Origin: Epiperipatus broadwayi
Taxonomy: Eukaryota > Onychophora > Udeonychophora > Euonychophora > Peripatidae
Direction: 5' to 3'
Length of the DNA stretch: 64,000 nt
NCBI GenBank assembly: GCA_028023455.1
Contig: JAQFVV010012418.1
Location: 4,769,244-4,833,243, forward strand
This document shows positions 61,496 to 64,000 of this stretch, in pieces. The stretch's first letter is position 1; the number at the start of each line of letters is the position of its first letter. The notes under the pieces were generated by a model. It had not been told where the DNA came from. It saw nothing but the letters and a program-made list of their open reading frames with translations, and ran no database searches. Both the position numbers and the translations under genes were made by a program.

Positions 61496-64000
61496 TATTC
61501 CCTATCAGAAAAATTTACTTTGAAGCTTAATTAGGAACTATGATAATTTTATGGAAACTGATAGTAATCATCATAGTGTCAGGAAAAAAAGGAAACAAAT
61601 GCTGGGAGAAGATAAATCATAGAACCAGAAGAGATTTGGAGATATATAATGACTTTGAATTTAATATGTTTAATGTATTTAGTATGAATGAACAATTATT
61701 TCTAATAACTTTATTTAATTCTAATAAATATAATTCTTCAAGAAAGTTTAAGCTAATAAGTATGGAAAGGATATTTGTTAAGAGTTATTCAAATAGTTTT
61801 GTAAATTACAAAAGAAAGAAAAGATAAATTAATATTTGGCACCTGAATTAAAATCTGAAAGAATATTTTTTGAAATGCTAGTATAACTTATTATTATATG
61901 AATGTGAATAAAATGTCTTATTTCTAGTTTATCTTAAAAAATTAATTTAAATGAATTTTATATCTGCAAGTGATACATTGCAAAAAATTGAAAGAAATTG
62001 ACTTCTGAATTTATGTTTTTTTTTAAAAAAAAAGATTTACTTATTATAAAAACTGATGCATGAACTTTACATTTTAAAATGACTTTCTTTATTTAAAATA
62101 AAATGGACTATAATGTGATTTTGTTTTGAAAATTAGCATTATATTACATTATTAGTGTTTGTATGGAAAAGCTGTAATTTTTACCTAAAAATGACTGATT
62201 GAAATGCATGTATTTAGAAGAAAAAAAAGAAAATCTTAAAATCTTAAAAATGTTCATCTTTAGTAAATGTGAATGTATATTTTTGCTTTTGAAGAAAATA
62301 AAGATGAAAGTTGCCTATTTAAGAAATTTAACAAATGAATAAACCTTGTATTATAAATATTTTATAAATGCTTACCTATGGAGATATTAATATCGTGAAG
62401 ATATTTTGCTATAAAAAATTGGAATTAATATGAGAAATATATATACGTAAAAGATAAATTGTTAAATATAAAAATGGCTTCATAAATGTTTTTCCATATT
62501 GGTTACCTTGATAAATATTCAGAAAATGGACTGAATAATATGTTTATCTTCTAAGGATAAACAATATTTTGTCCGGATTTTGACTTTGCAATTTATGCAT
62601 TTGTTGGAACGTCGATGGGAGGAGAGAGCAGTCTTTGTTCAAAATTTTTTATAGTACCTTAGCAATAGGGGAAGAATTGAAAACATTGAAAGAATAAAAA
62701 GAATAAAAGATTTTTATTGTTAATATTTTATATAGTGTTTAATGAATGTGTCCATTATAAATATGTTCTTAGTTTAATATTAAGATAGTTTAGTTCTTCT
62801 TAATAAATAAAGAAAAATAATTTCAGAAATTAATTTTTCTGACAGGTAATAAATGCTTATAGCTTATTTGATGTTGGATGATTGAGAAAAGAAGTGGATC
62901 ACCATTTATAATTCTAATAATTGTTAGAATTATAGGTAACATATTTGTTGGTATTGCATTTTTGATATTTTAAAAATATTTTTTAATTAATACTTTACTG
63001 TTATTTCTCATATTGTTTGAATATTTAAAAGTTAAATGAATCATTTATATGATTATTAGAGTATTATTTATTCTATAAAGGAAAAGTAAATGTAAGAGAA
63101 TGCCTTATAAAATATCTAAAGGTATTTTAAGTATTTTTCTCATAAATGCTAGAATATGCATATATTTTACAACATGATTGAGTTGTTAATATATTATTGT
63201 TATGAATGGTATATGTTGAGACAGAGATATGAAAGTATTGATCTCTAAATTATATAATGCTATAATAAATGAATATATGTATGATACTAATGAATATTTT
63301 ATCAAAATTATTTGTGCCTGAAATGCTTTGAACTATCTTGAAGTGAATATTAGATCTTTGTTGTTTTTAGAGGAGTAGTTTGGAAATTATTTTTGTAGTT
63401 TGGCTTATATTTCTTTGCGATGTTAGCAGAATTATTCAGCACGTGGAAGATATAGGATGCTGGTCGGGAAAGTAATTATTAAATTAAATCCTAAGTGTTA
63501 GGGATATTTTAAAAGAATAGTATATGTGAATTATATTGTCATAATTTGATAATTTTAACATACAGGTAACAAAGGACTGTATAATAGTTTTTCCATGGAT
63601 AATTGCATTCTTTTTACAATCAGCAAGAACTGAAATAGAAGCCACGATCTGAATTTAAGGTGCCTGATAAAAATGGACCTTAAGCATGGTATCTATAATG
63701 ATGCTTTGTCTTACTCATTTGAGTTGTCGTCGTCGTTATTATTATTATTATTATTCTATATCCCTCACTATAGTCACTATCAATCACCACTGGCATAACA
63801 TCATAAATGATAGTTTTTTAAAAATGGTTAGAGTAATAGCTAAACTGTTGGAAGTTGGAAATTTTTGTGATGGCAAGATGAGATAAAAAATTCTATCACA
63901 AATGATGTTGAATTATTACTGTTTGTTATAATAAAAAATGGAGAAGAATGATTTGATATTCCTATAAATGTTTTAAAATGTTAAACTCAAATATAAATGC
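61496..64000. other. AT-rich sequence, no recognised gene
   Basis: A trinucleotide microsatellite (GTC)3(ATT)n lies at about 63727-63753. The 95-codon plus ORF at 61540 shows no recognised similarity and AT-driven composition. Confidence 0.5.

Noticed and set aside
61540-61827. 95-codon plus-strand ORF as a gene
   Set aside because: No similarity recognised and no splice or poly(A) context. Composition fits chance in AT-rich DNA.

Overview
The window is AT-rich (impression roughly three quarters A+T, not counted) metazoan nuclear DNA. It is dominated by introns, intergenic sequence and layered transposable elements. The repeat repertoire is RTE and CR1-like LINEs, a mariner-like element with a DUF4817-type transposase, Ty3-like LTR elements, tRNA-derived SINEs and foldback MITEs. 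Together with long introns this points to an invertebrate animal. I cannot name the phylum from sequence alone. There is no bacterial or organellar gene organisation and no CRISPR array, rRNA gene or intact tRNA gene.

Only one cellular gene is identified with confidence: part of COASY (bifunctional CoA synthase) on the minus strand. Three consecutive exons are visible at 32142-32356, 16911-17042 and 15053-15301. They have consistent splice sites and phases and encode the end of the phosphopantetheine adenylyltransferase domain and the start of the dephospho-CoA kinase domain. The earlier exons (above 32.4 kb) and the rest of the kinase domain (below 15.0 kb) were not found, so those introns are long or the exons lie outside the window. 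A weak candidate terminal exon with a poly(A) signal lies on the plus strand at 58.86-59.31 kb.

Layout. 1-5 kb: noncoding, with a possible decayed coding relic and a GC-richer island. 5.07-7.79 kb: a 2.7-kb candidate solo LTR (LTR-B1). 9.3 kb: SINE-like heads. 12.0-12.5 kb: dispersed repeat DR. 15-32 kb: COASY. Its introns hold an RTE fragment with an inserted SINE (17.15-17.9 kb), a dead mariner (18.69-19.93 kb), a 1.7-kb unclassified repeat R1 (21.26-22.96 kb) and a second DR copy within a local duplication (26.5-27.75 kb). 32.8-33.1 kb: foldback MITE abutting one end of a third LTR-B-like copy. 35.6-37.9 kb: a decayed minus-strand RTE LINE interrupted by a MITE and by a short plus-strand copy of its own family. 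39.9-40.1 kb: 3' scrap of a second LINE family. 40.57-46.43 kb: a minus-strand LTR element with two LTRs and a gag-like relic but no recognisable pol. 46.4-51.4 kb: a long, decayed CR1-like LINE with an SGNH-esterase ORF1, interrupted by a large foldback. 52.3-53.2 kb: nested foldback cluster. 53.3-57.8 kb: an inverted copy of R1, split by LTR-B2 (53449-56245) and a SINE. 60.2-61.5 kb: a hairpin and a tandemly duplicated repeat. The remainder is AT-rich sequence with no recognised feature.

The most informative theme is nesting. In five places an insertion can be delimited using a second copy as the empty site, or by target-site duplications. This gives insertion order and precise element ends. 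I did not find a convincing new multi-gene system. The most novel-looking items are the LTR-B family (very long LTR-like units at ATATAT sites), the unclassified R1 repeat and the foldback elements.
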